A stretch of DNA of 64,000 bases, taken from positions 7,566 to 71,565 of the forward strand of contig JTDE01003433.1 in assembly GCA_014338405.1 (NCBI GenBank). The letters run 5' to 3'. The position numbers and the translations under genes are program-made. This DNA comes from Paragonimus skrjabini miyazakii (lineage: Eukaryota; Platyhelminthes; Trematoda; Plagiorchiida; Troglotrematidae). Under the pieces are notes generated by a model. The model ran no database searches. It saw nothing but the letters and a program-made list of their open reading frames with translations, and had not been told where the DNA came from. Shown one piece after another: positions 47,201 to 58,869 of the stretch. Every line of letters starts with the position of its first letter. The stretch's first letter is position 1.

Positions 47201-48179
47201 TGACTGAAGAGAGGAAACGAAATGTTGACATCTCGCGATCTATGTCTTCTATCGTTATAGGTGAACTGGATCAAGGGAACTCATTGTTTTAAATGTGTCA
47301 GTTGTTGCATTTCCTTTTCGAAAATGGACCGGATTCCGTTAGCCATTCACCAATGAACCAAAAACTAGCAACGACTCCAGGAGGACCTGAGAACTTTCAG
47401 GAAGCTGTTGGACTCACTAACCAACATGGAAAAGACAAAAGTGTGTGTTGTCAACAAAAAGTTGCCGGATACAGAAGAGGGTTTGAAGTAAACATAATGA
47501 CGATTGCTCGGTTATGTTTATTAAATACTGATTTGGTCAGTATAGTCGATAAAAATGAGCAACGGAATCAAATGAAGAACATCACTGATTTTTCAGTTAT
47601 AAGCCGTCAACGAAGGATGTTCACCAAAAAACACCTGAACACAGGCACTGCTTTGCCACAAGGGTGGTGGCTCTCCGAATACAAATGAACATCGTCTATG
47701 AGATCAGAACCCTCATTTTTGTGAACTTTCTAATTTTAGTGATTTGCGTTTTGTCTTCTTTCATTCTGTTATCATATAAGTTTGTTTAGAGCATTTTTAA
47801 TTGATCACATTTGGTCACTCTAAGTAAGTGAGCCCTATGAAGTAAATCCATCCAGAAATCGATTCACCACTAAAAATTATTTCTCAAGAGCGTTTTTTAA
47901 TTTTTGTCACCTGTGTTCCTTCCACCCCTTATGAAAATTGGCGAGTTCTACTTTTGAGCAGGTTTGTTTAGAGGTGTGATTCTTCTTACCAACCTGGCGG
48001 AGAAAATTCAAATCAACATATAAAAGCATCAGCACAAATTAAGCTACCTAAAATTTAAGTACACACCTCTCACCTCTGGTTTAGTCAAAATTCTCTTCCA
48101 AACAAGGAACACTAAATCGTGATCCATGATAGTATTCCAACTCAATCAGTCCTGTCTAGCAGGATTTGCTGAAGAGATC
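44221..48179. other. No recognisable gene; some longer open frames
   Basis: Contains a 139-codon frame on - (44,983-45,402) and a 131-codon frame on + (47,293-47,688). The first has a leucine-rich hydrophobic middle (about residues 55-95), the second is basic. Neither resembles a family I know, and neither has recognisable partner exons. They are the longest non-transposon frames in the window and are kept as unassigned. Confidence 0.35.
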
Positions 48180-48189
48180 ATGGGTCGTC

Positions 48190-48700
48190 TGGATAACATA
48201 CGGAATATTTTCCATACAACAACTAGCAAGCAATTTTACTGAACTGCGTAGAGATAACAGAGGTACTGAAATTAAGTCAATTATTTTCCGCAACGGAACT
48301 AAGTGAATGTAAACCTCCTGAACTTCTGCGGCACACGACGCATGATAAAGTATACCATCTTCAGACAGCTATGGATTAGGAGTTTACCTGAATCCACGCG
48401 AGATATTTTGACAGCCTTCGTTACTTTCGTGTCCACAGAAGAATTAATAGAAGCCGTTGGCAAAATGCTGCAGGTTCAGCGTAACTCCCCAGTTACCCAC
48501 ACACACCGTGCCGGCCTATATGTGTAAGTGGAATATTTCACCAAACAAGTGCAGTTACTCATTTGCAATCCACGCTTCCTACCGAACAATCCGCAGAGAC
48601 AACCATGAACACATTCTTGGCCTCCGGAGAGCGCAAAAGAACTGTTGCTGGTGTCATCACATCTTGAGATGTCGAGAAGCACGGTGCACTCACTTTTGAA
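48190..48700 (+). pseudogene. Gypsy Gag remnant
   Basis: Structural capsid/nucleocapsid protein in the intact element. Seen in two frames: LFSATELSECKPPELLRHT (about 48,282-48,340), shifted to FRQLWIRSLPESTRDILTAF and STEELIEAVGKMLQVQ (48,360-48,480), the capsid C-terminal region of flatworm Gypsy elements. Further on, CCWCHHILRCREARC (about 48,640-48,690) corresponds to their C/H-containing nucleocapsid-like segment. Stops and at least two frameshifts intervene. Confidence 0.75.
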
Positions 48701-48759
48701 TCTTCGTCACCTCATCAACGACACAGGGAAACGCAATGGTCAGGTAGTGGTGACGACAG

Positions 48760-49116
48760 TTTAGTGTCCCCTCTAAAGGCCATCCTCTTTACAACCTTGA
48801 GAAAACTATCGTCTGTAACTTTATCCCTGATACTAGTGCTGAGGTAAGCGTGAGATAAGCACCTACGTCACAAGTGACCACCAGGGTTCCCTATCCGTTG
48901 TATATTAAACACCCAAACGGAGCACAGGTAAAACGTACGCTGAACGTGCGTACACTCTTGGTTAAGGCTTATAGCGTCCTTTTCACGAGGTGTTTATAAC
49001 AACGGATGTTCAGGCTTTGGTTCTGACGCCGAATTGCTTTCACGTTTTGGTCTTCTTGTTGAAATTCAGCTTCATAAGAATCCAGACGGTATGATCAATT
49101 TAAGCGTTAAGGGCTG
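48760..49116 (+). pseudogene. Gypsy aspartic protease remnant
   Basis: FIPDTSAEVSV at 48,820-48,855 marks the retropepsin active site, normally D-T/S-G-A; the glycine is replaced by serine. After a stop, YIKHPNGAQVKRTLNV is the flap-side segment, and in a third frame SDAELLSRFGLLVEIQ and INLSVKG (to 49,116) is the C-terminal LGADFL-type block. Polyprotein cleavage activity is not expected. Confidence 0.75.
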
Positions 49117-49216
49117 ACTAATTAGCATTGATTCCCTTTGGATCACATTTATCAGTATCAGCTTATTAAGGTTTTCTCAGCTTGTTTAACAATACCCAAG
49201 GCTTACAATCCCGTTG

Positions 49217-49312
49217 GACCACGGCTTGAGGTATGTCTGTGTGACTGATGGGTAACCTGAAACTGCTTGATCGAAACTTATTCCCCCAGAAAAGCTGAAA
49301 ATGGCCAAAACC
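49217..49312 (+). pseudogene. Start of Gypsy reverse transcriptase
   Basis: Encodes HGLRYVCVTDG, two stops, then LIPPEKLKMAKT. The PPEKLxxAK motif directly precedes RT finger domains in flatworm Gypsy elements. Recognisable Gypsy RT sequence ends here, shortly before the RTE-like insertion. Confidence 0.7.
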
Positions 49313-49569
49313 ATTTGTTGTGTTTGTATTCGTGTGTTATCAACAGTAGGCTTTGCAGGCTTTAACAACGGTAGAGAGAACAAGTGACTCAGTAGAAGTG
49401 CAGACCATATTGTCACACTTACAAGTGGTAGCGTCATTCTTATGTGCGTGGACGAATGAGTCGTTGGTCGTTGAAAGCGCGACCGACCAGAACGCAGCTT
49501 GAGTCTTAACATGAGCGTGTGACACACACTCGGCTTTGATGCGCATACAACGCCGTTCATCCAACAGCG

Positions 49570-50025
49570 TATGGTCTTCTTGTTTGTATCAGCGCATGAA
49601 TTCTGGGGAGGACAGCGTTGAGGTTGAGTACCGGACGGATGGGCGCCTGCTGAATATTCGGCGCCCCAACCAGGTTACATACCTCACTGGTACGCATGCT
49701 TCTGTTCGCAGATGACAGCGCGCTGTTCGCACATAGCGAGGACGAACTACAGCGATTGGCCACGCCTATCGCGACCGCGGCATCCACGTTTGTACTGGAT
49801 ATCAACACGGGTAAGACATTTTCTTTCTTTCAGCCTTCTCCGGGTGGAGGTGCTGTCTGTGCACCCTCACCTCAAATTCGCATCAATGGAAATGTTGTTG
49901 ACAGCGGCACAGATTTCTGCTACTTGGGTAGCAATATGTCCACCGATCTGTCCGTGGACCGCGAATTGGGAGCTCGTGTGGCAAAGGCTAGTACTGCTTT
50001 CGGATGTCTTGAAAAACGTGTGTGG
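49570..50025 (+). pseudogene. RTE-like RT palm and thumb, truncated
   Basis: GEDSVEVEYRTDGRLLNIRR lies in one frame (49,598-49,690). After a frameshift 49,696 continues as RMLLFADDSALFAHSEDELQ, with the catalytic FADD intact, then VLDINTGKTFSFF, GTDFCYLGSNMSTDLSVD and RVAKASTAFGCLEKRVW up to the gap. YLGS...AKASxAFG...VW is the standard thumb region of RTE-like elements. The apparent start codon at 49,696 is internal. Competing open frames on either strand are shadows. Confidence 0.85.
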
Positions 50026-50317
50026 NNNNNNNNNNNNNNNNNNNNNNNNNNNNNNNNNNNNNNNNNNNNNNNNNNNNNNNNNNNNNNNNNNNNNNNNNNN
50101 NNNNNNNNNNNNNNNNNNNNNNNNNNNNNNNNNNNNNNNNNNNNNNNNNNNNNNNNNNNNNNNNNNNNNNNNNNNNNNNNNNNNNNNNNNNNNNNNNNNN
50201 NNNNNNNNNNNNNNNNNNNNNNNNNNNNNNNNNNNNNNNNNNNNNNNNNNNNNNNNNNNNNNNNNNNNNNNNNNNNNNNNNNNNNNNNNNNNNNNNNNNN
50301 NNNNNNNNNNNNNNNNN
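50026..50317. other. Assembly gap (292 N)
   Basis: Lies between the RT thumb and the C-terminal finger of RTE-like copy B. If the element were otherwise normal, more than 292 bp of coding sequence would be expected here, so either the gap length is nominal or there is a deletion. Confidence 1.
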
Positions 50318-50482
50318 CGAAGGCGCGCGGTACGCAAGGGAACCATCGGTACCATAGGTCGTGGTGACATGACTATATGGCGTTGCGATGTGTGCGGCCG
50401 CGAATGTGCTGGCCGTTTGGGGTTAGTAGGTCACCAACGTACTCATAATGCACCGTCGGCGAAGAGACAACGAGTACGCTAG
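50318..50482 (+). pseudogene. RTE-like ORF2 C-terminus with C2H2 zinc finger
   Basis: Encodes MTIWRCDVCGRECAGRLG then LVGHQRTH, a C-x2-C-x12-H-x3-H finger, followed by NAPSAKRQRVR and a stop at 50,480. The finger closes the element's ORF2. In copy A the same region has lost the pattern. The finger probably binds the element's own RNA or target DNA; that is inference from its position, not shown here. Confidence 0.8.
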
Positions 50483-51066
50483 GCTCAGGTAGGTCATACC
50501 AGCATATCCGTTCTGTTTTTGTTAATGATTGCATCGACCAAGGCCATGGTCTTTTGGCAACTAATCTGCTCCTCTTTTCAGCAACTTTGGTGCCTGTGAT
50601 CTTCTACCTACCCTTTTCTTGGGCTTTGCTGGTGTATTGAATGATGAGTCGTCTGTCTGATCTTTTCGTAGTTCAACTTTGAGTTTTGTTTTTCAACTTT
50701 ATCCTCTCTTGAATGCAATAGCATGCATTCGTATACCTAAATGCTTCTTGTATTACAGTTTACTTATCCTTCTTCTTAATATAGATCTTGTCATTGCAGT
50801 CTCTCTCACTGTTTATTTTCCGAGAGATAAGGGTTTCCTTTTCGTGCTAGCTATTCAATTGGCTAACCAGCATTGACCAGCTGGACACAAAGGCCTTACT
50901 CATACACCTACTGCTCTTATTCCTTCGGGTTTACACTGGATACGTGGTGTGTGAGTGGAACCGCAAGTGGTGCAGCGCAGGCCACTTGCGGCGATGGTTT
51001 GAAGCGCAGGCGTCCTTTGGCTTCGGTCACTATGACAGGCTAATCCGTTTCCAATGCCGCCAACCA

Positions 51067-51831
51067 TACACTAGCTTGAAGAAAACGTAAGGTGACTGCA
51101 GTCGTGTGACGACTGTCGAACGCAGAGTGATGCTTATCTTCTTCATCGTTACTACAATCATCGCGTTAATAATCCCCCTTTGATACTGCATCCGAAAATT
51201 ACTACTTCTGATAGCGATTTGGCCCGTCCTTATTTATAAAGTTTCAATTGCGAAAGAAGGCATTTTCGTAAACGCTGCTACCATCTGACTAAGTTTTTCG
51301 AGTTTCGTTTTGCGCTTTTCGCTCTTCAAAATATCGCCTAAACATGCTGACGGTTTACAGGTCAAGTTGTGCACGTTTTAGATATTTACTTTTGACGACG
51401 CATAGTTCGCCAGTGGCGACCAAGAAGAGCAAGGATCTCGTCTCTAACATATCCTAAAATGTTTGAATTACTGCAGGTTTCTCATCATTCTGATGGGGCG
51501 TTTTCTCCGATAAACGTCGTAAATGCAAATGGCATTAAGCGTACTAATGCCAAAGTGTAATAGCCACGGGAATACCCACTCTTGATTACAACAAGAATCC
51601 TCGGCGGTTTACTGTCGATTTCTTCTTCATTGCTGACAAATGTTGAAACGACTACTTGCACCCGTTCGTGGTTCTAAAAGAGGGATAGATTCTTGGGGCG
51701 TCATAATCCTTCAGTAATGCAATACACCGTCCGTTACATTTAACCTAATGTTAACAGATTTGTGCGCTGGTGATGCTTCATTGTCCGAGTTATATTACGC
51801 AGTGGCGTGTTATCACTTCACAGAAAACTTC
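51067..51831. other. Unassigned sequence between nested RTE and Gypsy integrase
   Basis: RNase H and the integrase N-terminal region of the Gypsy element would be expected here but no trace is readable. Probably heavily decayed or replaced. Confidence 0.4.
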
Positions 51832-52180
51832 CGTATCCCATACGCACGGTTTTCCCACAGTCATGCTAGTTTACTTGGGTTATTGCCCTTCCCCAAAGGG
51901 GAGACACTTCCGTTTGCATGTGTCCACAGAGTTGTGCCACTGCATTCTCACCTTAATGACGTTTTCTTCGAAACAGTCGCCAGAACGTTCCATAAGCATA
52001 GGGTTTTCAATTTTGGCGTTTGATTTCTGTTACTATGGCAGGAGGGAGCTAGCAACTTCCGAGACTTGGCGCGTGTGCAGCGTTGTAGTCACATCCAAAC
52101 AGTTGCCTATCATCCTGTGACTAACGGTATCGCTGAACGTTTTCATCGGCAAGTGAAAGTTCTACTTACGATGTGGTAGG
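51832..52180 (+). pseudogene. Gypsy integrase catalytic core, damaged
   Basis: FRIPYARFSHSHASLLG is the start of the core; the first catalytic aspartate (normally the D of a H-x-DLVG motif) is replaced by serine. It continues LPFPKGETLPFACVHR, ETVARTFHKHRVFNFGV, then a stop and a deletion that removes the TDRG segment with the second aspartate. It resumes in another frame with GASNFRDLARVQRCSHIQ and AYHPVTNGIAERFHRQ, which keeps the third catalytic residue (glutamate). Confidence 0.85.
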
Positions 52181-52215
52181 CACAAATTTAGACGAAACGC
52201 TTAACACTGGACTTA

Positions 52216-52630
52216 TTGGGAGTGAGATCCGTCACTAAGGAAAACCTTCACCTTTCCGAGGCTCATTTGCATTACGGAGGAACATTCTTTCTTCCAGGTA
52301 ATCTTTTCAACCAAGGCACACAATCACCACTAATCTGTCAATCAAGGCATGTTGACTCAATTTTCGCGTGGGAGTATTTTTTGCTATTTCGACCCCATTG
52401 GGAGCCGGTGACTTAGATGCTCTATATGCATTTGTACACTAGTACACACGCCTTTGTTTGTAATGACGCAGGTCGATGCACATCTGGGTTACTTTACAAT
52501 GGACCATTCGAAGTGGTGTCACGAACAGGAAACTGTCTCATGATCGATTGTTCTAGGATGCATGATACTGTGGGTATTTGCCCCCTGAAACCCGCTCATT
52601 GTTGGTTCATATTAAGAAGTTCCGTCCCTA
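52216..52630 (+). pseudogene. Gypsy integrase C-terminal part
   Basis: GVRSVTKENLHLSEAHLHYG and GTFFLPGNLF (from 52,216) are the post-core block that usually reads LLGIRS...AELVYG...LRLPGEF. After a frameshift 52,440-52,602 gives CTSGLLYNGPFEVVSRTGNC and VGICPLKPAHC, the beta-rich C-terminal tail that ends with the xRLKPAH motif in this group. Confidence 0.82.
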
Positions 52631-52884
52631 TCCACAACCCGTGCACCTGCACCAACAGTTTCTCAAGTGGTTACTCTGTCTATTCCCAACACAGTCGAAT
52701 CTTTACCCTTAGCTGACCGAGTTGAGGAATTAGCGGATGTCTGCCGGGTGCTCACCGCACACAAGCAAACATCATCATCCCTGCTGTCTCGCTATCAATT
52801 TCTATCCGGCATGCATGTTAATTTACCAACCCTAAAACAAACATGCTCCTAAGTTGAAATATATGATCTTGATCACGTAGACTG

Positions 52885-53352
52885 TGTAGCCGTCGTCTCG
52901 CCTTCTCACGCGGTCCATCACGTGTCAAGCCGACCAGTCTAGGTGATGCTCACTGACCCAGCTGCACATGCGCGCCCACACATTCAGCGGCCCGAAAGCG
53001 CTCTTCCATATCAGAAAGCACGGGCGCACGCACGCAGTCACCAGCTCCACACTCAGCCAATTGGAAAGCTACAACTGGATGTGATTCAGCGCGGTCGATA
53101 CACAAGCGCGCATGACGCGGTTGGATCCGGACCGGAAGAGAGAGAACACCACAACCGAACACAACCGAGCACGGTCCAGACGAGCTCCACTACATTGAGC
53201 TTGCACACCAAACCCAACAATAGAGATCCAAACCATTTGACTTAACCTTTTCGTTTACTATCATCGAGTTATTATTTAAAAAGTACTGTGTATCGAACAA
53301 TATCATTTTTGTGAGTGGATACTCAAGCTATCACGGTTAAGATTTCCACTGA
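52885..53352 (+). mobile_element. Gypsy 3' LTR
   Basis: Begins TGTAGCCGTCGTCTCGCC and aligns to the solo LTR at 24,435-24,869 up to ctcaagctatcacggtt and the following ttccact. The last bases are diverged (actga for ctaca), so the right edge is uncertain by a few bases. ~80% similar by eye over the first 100 bp, with many differences at CpG sites. Open frames across it are incidental. Confidence 0.85.
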
Positions 53353-56300
53353 AAATACCCGTGTTGACCTTCTGTGACTTGTCTAATGTTAGCAAATGTT
53401 TTGTTGGATCCGTTGATTTCGTTGTCACTGACAGCCTAACGAGGTACACTTACGTTTGAATCATATTTCATCGCTACAGGGTGACACAAACTTGCATCCA
53501 ACATGATTTACCTTATGGTTTGTCTCCATTTCTTGTATTTGTTACAATAAATCCAAGTTCACAGATCGGAGCTGATCAATCGGGTATACATAACTTGTCT
53601 ACTTCCGATGATTATCTGTGAACTGGAAGTCTCTGGTTGTAACGTGCATATACTTAAGTCAATGTTTTAAGTAGTTATAAACCCCGTGTATTATACACCA
53701 GGTTAGCCCACAAAAATTGGTTAGAGCTCTCTCAGGTTACCAAGGTTCTGTGCTGGTTACCAACAGCAGTTCACACACACACATAAATTAAAAAAACCCT
53801 TTATGTTTATTTCTAGTCTGAACTGTTTCTCATATTCGATCAGAATGTGCAAGATAGGTGACAAGGATACGTGATTTTAGATCAAGTTGTAAAGATTGAT
53901 TTGTAATGGTTACTCTTCTTTCTTGACTCAGGCAAAGTAGACTGCCCATAGATTTTGGATGGTTAGGGCAGGTGAGATGTGAATCAGTACACTGATTCTG
54001 TGGTAACAGAGTATAGGTCAGTAATAAAAAGACAAGGGTGAAAAACCGGATAGGATCAACTGGTTTTCGTAGAGTAAAACTACTTGGAGATAATCACGAT
54101 AATGGATATATAATAGCCAGTGAGGCAAATGAGTGAGCCGGGTTTTTTAGGAGAAGATAGTTAAAACCTTCAGCATTAGATATCCATCTAGGACTTGTGA
54201 GTGGTTAACACATCCAGTCAGTAATACAAGTCAGTTCGAGTGATTTGAGACTGGCTACTATCTACTAGTAAGATAGTAATCAACACTTTCAGACTTCGTA
54301 TATTCAGTAGTCTCTGTAATCATACGTTCGTACGTTATTCGGATTACTCCTTTGTCTACCTGGATATTTTTCGGAGCAAGTCAATGAAGTGCGTCCAAAC
54401 CGTGACAAGTGATCAAGGTGCTTTTACCCATCATCTGCTAATTAAGCTTTTTCGAGAGTAGTTTTGACATCCGTCCTTGGTGCCACTTTATCCCACTTGC
54501 TAGGTCCTGCGTAATATGTTCAATATAAACTTTTTTACAGTTTTGTATATGATGTGTATTGGCGTCTACTGGTTCTCTCAAGTGGGAACTGGTCTTCTGG
54601 TTGGCCAAGAATAACCGTAGTGATCGTTACGTTGAAAAATAACCAAGATGATTTCGTCGCCGTCTTTAATAATAGTACCCGTTTTCCTGCATGCGCTAGA
54701 TGGTGTTTATGCAAAACATGAACAACTTCTGCTTCACAAGAAGATTCAACATCAGGATTGCGCCCACTTTTGGGTCCCTTTTTAACTGAGGCTTTATGAG
54801 GAAACTAAAAAGTACCCTTTTTAAAACGGCTCTTGGAAAAATTGCGCCCGTAGACCGCTACTAGATGATAAGCTGTGCGAAATTAATGAGGAGTTGATAA
54901 AAAAATGTTCTGTCAGCAGCCAAATCTGTCCATAATGGAAATAATTTTAGATCCAGAGTGTAGTAGATATACTAACTCTAAAGGTTGATACATTAAGAAC
55001 AGAAGATGGTTCGATTTAACGAAAAATGCACAGAAAACCGCTTTTGTATGGTCAGTACATACACCTTGACAACCTCATCCGGCTTATTAAAAAAACCCTT
55101 ATGCAATGTCTGACCGAATAGGCGTTGGAGAAGTATATTACCTACAGGTTACAAATAATGCCAGACCTTTTTACCAGAGGTATTCTAAAAAATGACTGTT
55201 GGATATGCTTCATTCACAAAACATTGCAAAATGAGCTGAAGTCTAAGTCTGTGAATAAGGAATGTGGTATCTCTTTCATAGGAGATCCAATGGCTACACT
55301 TATTACAAGGATGCTCAGAATGCTAGTTGAACAACTCTACCTTGTACTCCATCTGAGCGTGAGTTTTCGTTACTGGTTCACTACTCATATACATGTTCTG
55401 TAACCAGTTTTTGTATAACTCTCTGTCTGTTCCTGCCAAGTGTCCTACATTTGTCTCACGACTTAGTGATTGTCTGACTAAATGTGTGAGCATAATCAAG
55501 CGTGGTTGGATAGTATTATGGTGGAAACGACTTCAGATACGATTTGTCACTCATCTGACCTATTTTAAATCGTCAACAATTGTCAACAAGAAAATTGTTT
55601 TTTCGATTATTCACACAATACCCAGCACTCGGTCCAAATTAGTAGGATTTCAAATGTTGACTGTCGTGGAGACCATAAATACTCAGTTGTGCAACCCTTC
55701 CCTCTGCATTCCAAAGAAGTCCGTTCGAACGATTAAGGTCCCATGACTCAGTAGTCATCACTCTCACAACTTGAAACAACAGCTGCGTAAGTGCTATCGA
55801 ACACTCAATCCATAATCGCCACTGCTCAATATTATTACATGTCTTGGTTACTGTTTCTAGAATGTATTATATTGCAATTACCTTGTTGGTCAACGACAAA
55901 CACAAGTCTTTTTCGCCATTTTTTTCTTCCGACTTCCATGGGTATTTTCGATCAAAAGGGGTTGGATCCACTGTTCAAGAATAAACGATCATGCATCGGA
56001 CTACTAAAAATTTATTCCGTATGTTTGATTTGGAAGTGCAAACAGTTTAAAATGTGTACCCGGGACCGTCTAAAAGTAATCGGAAAAAAATGTTGGGGAA
56101 TTCACTCCCAAAGAACAATTTATGTTTTGCCATTCAAACCATGAGTTTCGTTGTAATTCTTTATTTTCATCCGGACACAGTATGGGTGTGATACTTGGAG
56201 CTGAGTTCCAAATGAGCTGACAGTAAACCAGGAATAGCGAAGGTGTATTAACTGATAGAAGGCGGAAACGACGAAGAACCATTTTCACAAACGACTTTTG

Positions 56301-57154
56301 TTTTCAACATTTAAGTGTTCGTTAAAGGAGATCACAAAATAGTTTGAGAGGAGTGACGTTTCAAGAAATGGATCTGGTTCACTGGAAAACAGGACTGCAT
56401 AAATCGCACTACTCTTCTCCAAATGGACTAATTTGTTATGCTCTTAAGTAACCAAGGATTCGCATTTGTATTGCACGAGAGTAATTAGTACAAAACTGAC
56501 CATCTGGCGGTTAATGTTTGTATATGACTGGAACCTGGTTTTTATAGACTGACTGTTGATTGCATTCATCACGATTCAGCACAGGTATTCGGGCATAAAA
56601 CACTGGCAGCCATTATGTCATTTTGGCCTTTCTTTCACTGACTAACACCCTTTTGATAATTGTGACAGTTTTCTAACAGATGCCCTGGAACCCGGTGACT
56701 GTACTGTGTACGCAGTCACATCAAGATAACGGTCAAGGCGAACAAAATGTTGCACTTTCGGTTCTTACTTATAAACTGACTAATAATACATTCATGTGTA
56801 CCTAATTACCCCAAATCTAACTAATGCATAGATAGGTATTTTTAGTTGGAGGCATTCATTTCTGTGAAGCAAAGAGACTGTCATAGTTTTGTACACATAT
56901 GAGAGCGGCAGATGAGAACTTCACTGTCCTACTGAAATTTTGAATGATTCAGCTTAGTAGAAAGCACGAATCAACATATCCACATCGATTTATCACGTCA
57001 CTGTTGCATCATGGCCTCCGAGCTTGAATTATCTTTGAGCGAACCATGTTTTCAGGGCATCGATGGAGACCGATATACTAGTGACCTCTGACTAAACTGG
57101 TTTGGAATAGTCCAGCTGAATATTTGGTCACTATTACCTGCAATACTCATACTG
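53353..57154. other. No recognisable gene; run of consecutive + strand frames at 55.1-56.1 kb
   Basis: 55,125-55,403, 55,393-55,746 and 55,791-56,144 are three open frames on the same strand of 92, 117 and 117 codons, nearly end to end. None shows a family motif. They may be a decayed coding region or chance. Confidence 0.35.
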
Positions 57155-57398
57155 GCTGTGCGTTCGCATACAATAGTTTTGTCGTGCCTAGTAGGAGGTC
57201 AGCAGAGCTATGACCAACTCAGCTGCCACATGAAAGCGTGGAGGGAATTTAACTATCGATCAAAACATACATATGCACTACCGGCGAACCGTAACAGAAG
57301 AGAAGCTCAAGTATAGCATTTGTTGTCTGAAGGAACTGGCTGAAAATCCTACATGGATAAGAAAGCGACGACGATTTGTGAGTGATGCTCAGCTCATA
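57155..57398 (+). repeat. Old full-length SINE copy
   Basis: Aligns in order with the family: gtcgtgcctagtaggaggtc (leader), catgaaagcgtgg, catatgcactaccggcgaac, gaactggctgaaaatcctac, and tttgtgagtgatgctcagc at the 3' end. Box A and box B are heavily mutated. It is among the most diverged copies. Confidence 0.65.
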
Positions 57399-58869
57399 CC
57401 AACCAGAACTCCCTACCACTCTATACTATAAGATATTTGATTGTATTACAAACTTTACGGTGTTTGTCACCGAAGACTACCCTTATTTAGGAGTGCGAAT
57501 TCACATTTCCCCCTGCGGTCAAACTTTTTCATCCAGTTTATATCCAACATCAGGTCTCCTTCAAATCCCAAATCGTAACTGTCATAAAATGGTACCAGGT
57601 TAATGTCAGTTACCTGTCTGAAGTGTGAAGGACTTACATTTCGAATCCACTGTTGATAACTAGACTTGACTATTGAAAACCCAACTGAGGTACCTAGTAC
57701 TGTTATATACCCTGTCGTTTGTCTGGTACATTAGGTACTCACGGTTCGGTAATGGGAACGCCAGAGGTAGTTGAGGCCCTAACAATGTACATCTAAAAAT
57801 ATCCCCATCCTTTAATTTACCGGGTCATACACATCACACCGACAGGCCTGAATTAGCTGCGAATCCTTCGTCACGAGATATTCCTCATTTCCTCTTGGGC
57901 TCTGATCTAAGTACCCGCGGTAGTTGCTGACCCCTAATGAGTGCAGAGGCAATTTGAAAACGTGTGACTGGTTGCAAGAGGGTGCTCACAGCTGAGGACA
58001 GTCACAGCCGATCTGAAACTAAAATGATGTATTTGTCGCATCGTTGTCTGAGTGCCCCCGTTCTACAGTGTGCATCGTCAACCGCTCAAGAAATTTACAA
58101 ACCGGGAGAATGTTTTGTGTTAAAACCTGAAGCTGCCATTAGGGATACGTAGTGAAGTGTGGAGAAAGTGAAATTCATCTTTCCGGATAACATAAAGCTT
58201 CCACCGTACAGTCTAACTGTCAGCATTGTGCTGACGGCGAAACAGATTTGCTATGAGTTGCAGGGTTTGCTTTTACCAGAAAACATTACAAGTATATACG
58301 GCCTGTGGAATCTATAAAACCTAAAAACCGCCCACACTACCACTGATTCACAGACTACGAGCACAATTCCGACTATTGTTCCAAGTGTTAGTCTGAAGGA
58401 TAAGTTTGCGATATGACATTCCGGATAGTGCCAAGTTGTAAGGAAAAGTTATATGCTTTCTTCATTTGGATTCGTTTTTCACATATATGCTACTGACAGA
58501 GGCTGTCTATTCTGTCTGATTGCATTAACTCGTTGCAAGAAATGTCGAGTTTCAACCAATAACCTGACATATTTGATACCCGTATGTACTAAAACTCTTG
58601 TTTTCAAAACGAAGGACGCAAACAACTATATGGCTTGTGATACATAGCCGACTTTGCCTGACATTTTTACGTTTATGGTTGAACCCCGTCCCTTTAATAC
58701 ACTGCAAGATATTCAGTTTTATGAACGACAAGCAGCATCTGATCAACATAAATGTGTTGCATGCTTTAAACTCAAACCTGTCATTATTCGTCCTCTGGGA
58801 CGTCGACAGTAAACAACACGAAAGTGGTACTTTAATTCGACCAGGAGTGAAAAACATTTAAGGTTGACA
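57399..58869. other. No recognisable gene
   Basis: Short open frames only. The 101-codon frame at 58,552-58,857 (-) is immediately beyond the PLE end and is unrecognised. Confidence 0.4.

Larger units (their letters stand above)
49570..51066 (+). mobile_element. RTE-like non-LTR element copy B, nested in Gypsy
   Basis: 5'-truncated within the RT. Order: end of RT palm, thumb, gap, C-terminal zinc finger, 3' UTR. The 3' UTR aligns with copy A and similarity ends at gccgccaacca (51,066). It sits between Gypsy RT and integrase, so it postdates the Gypsy insertion. The precise 5' junction is somewhere in 49,320-49,580. It is less decayed than copy A. Confidence 0.85.
48180..53352 (+). mobile_element. 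Decayed Ty3/Gypsy LTR retrotransposon with nested RTE
   Basis: Gag (48,190-48,700), protease (48,760-49,116), start of RT (49,217-49,312), then an RTE-like insertion (about 49,570-51,066), then integrase (51,832-52,602) and a 3' LTR (52,885-53,352). The order Gag-PR-RT-IN-LTR identifies Gypsy. Most of RT and all RNase H are missing, apparently deleted, because only ~770 bp separate the RTE end from the integrase core. No 5' LTR is visible upstream. No polypurine tract is evident before the 3' LTR. The whole element is non-functional. Confidence 0.85.

Noticed and set aside
49186..49808. Protein-coding frames of 70-124 codons on the minus strand
   Set aside because: They lie opposite the readable Gypsy RT start and RTE-like RT and have no family motif, so they are antisense shadows.
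52943..53245. 100-codon plus-strand protein over the LTR
   Set aside because: It lies wholly inside the Gypsy 3' LTR and is not conserved as a frame in the solo LTR at 24.4 kb.
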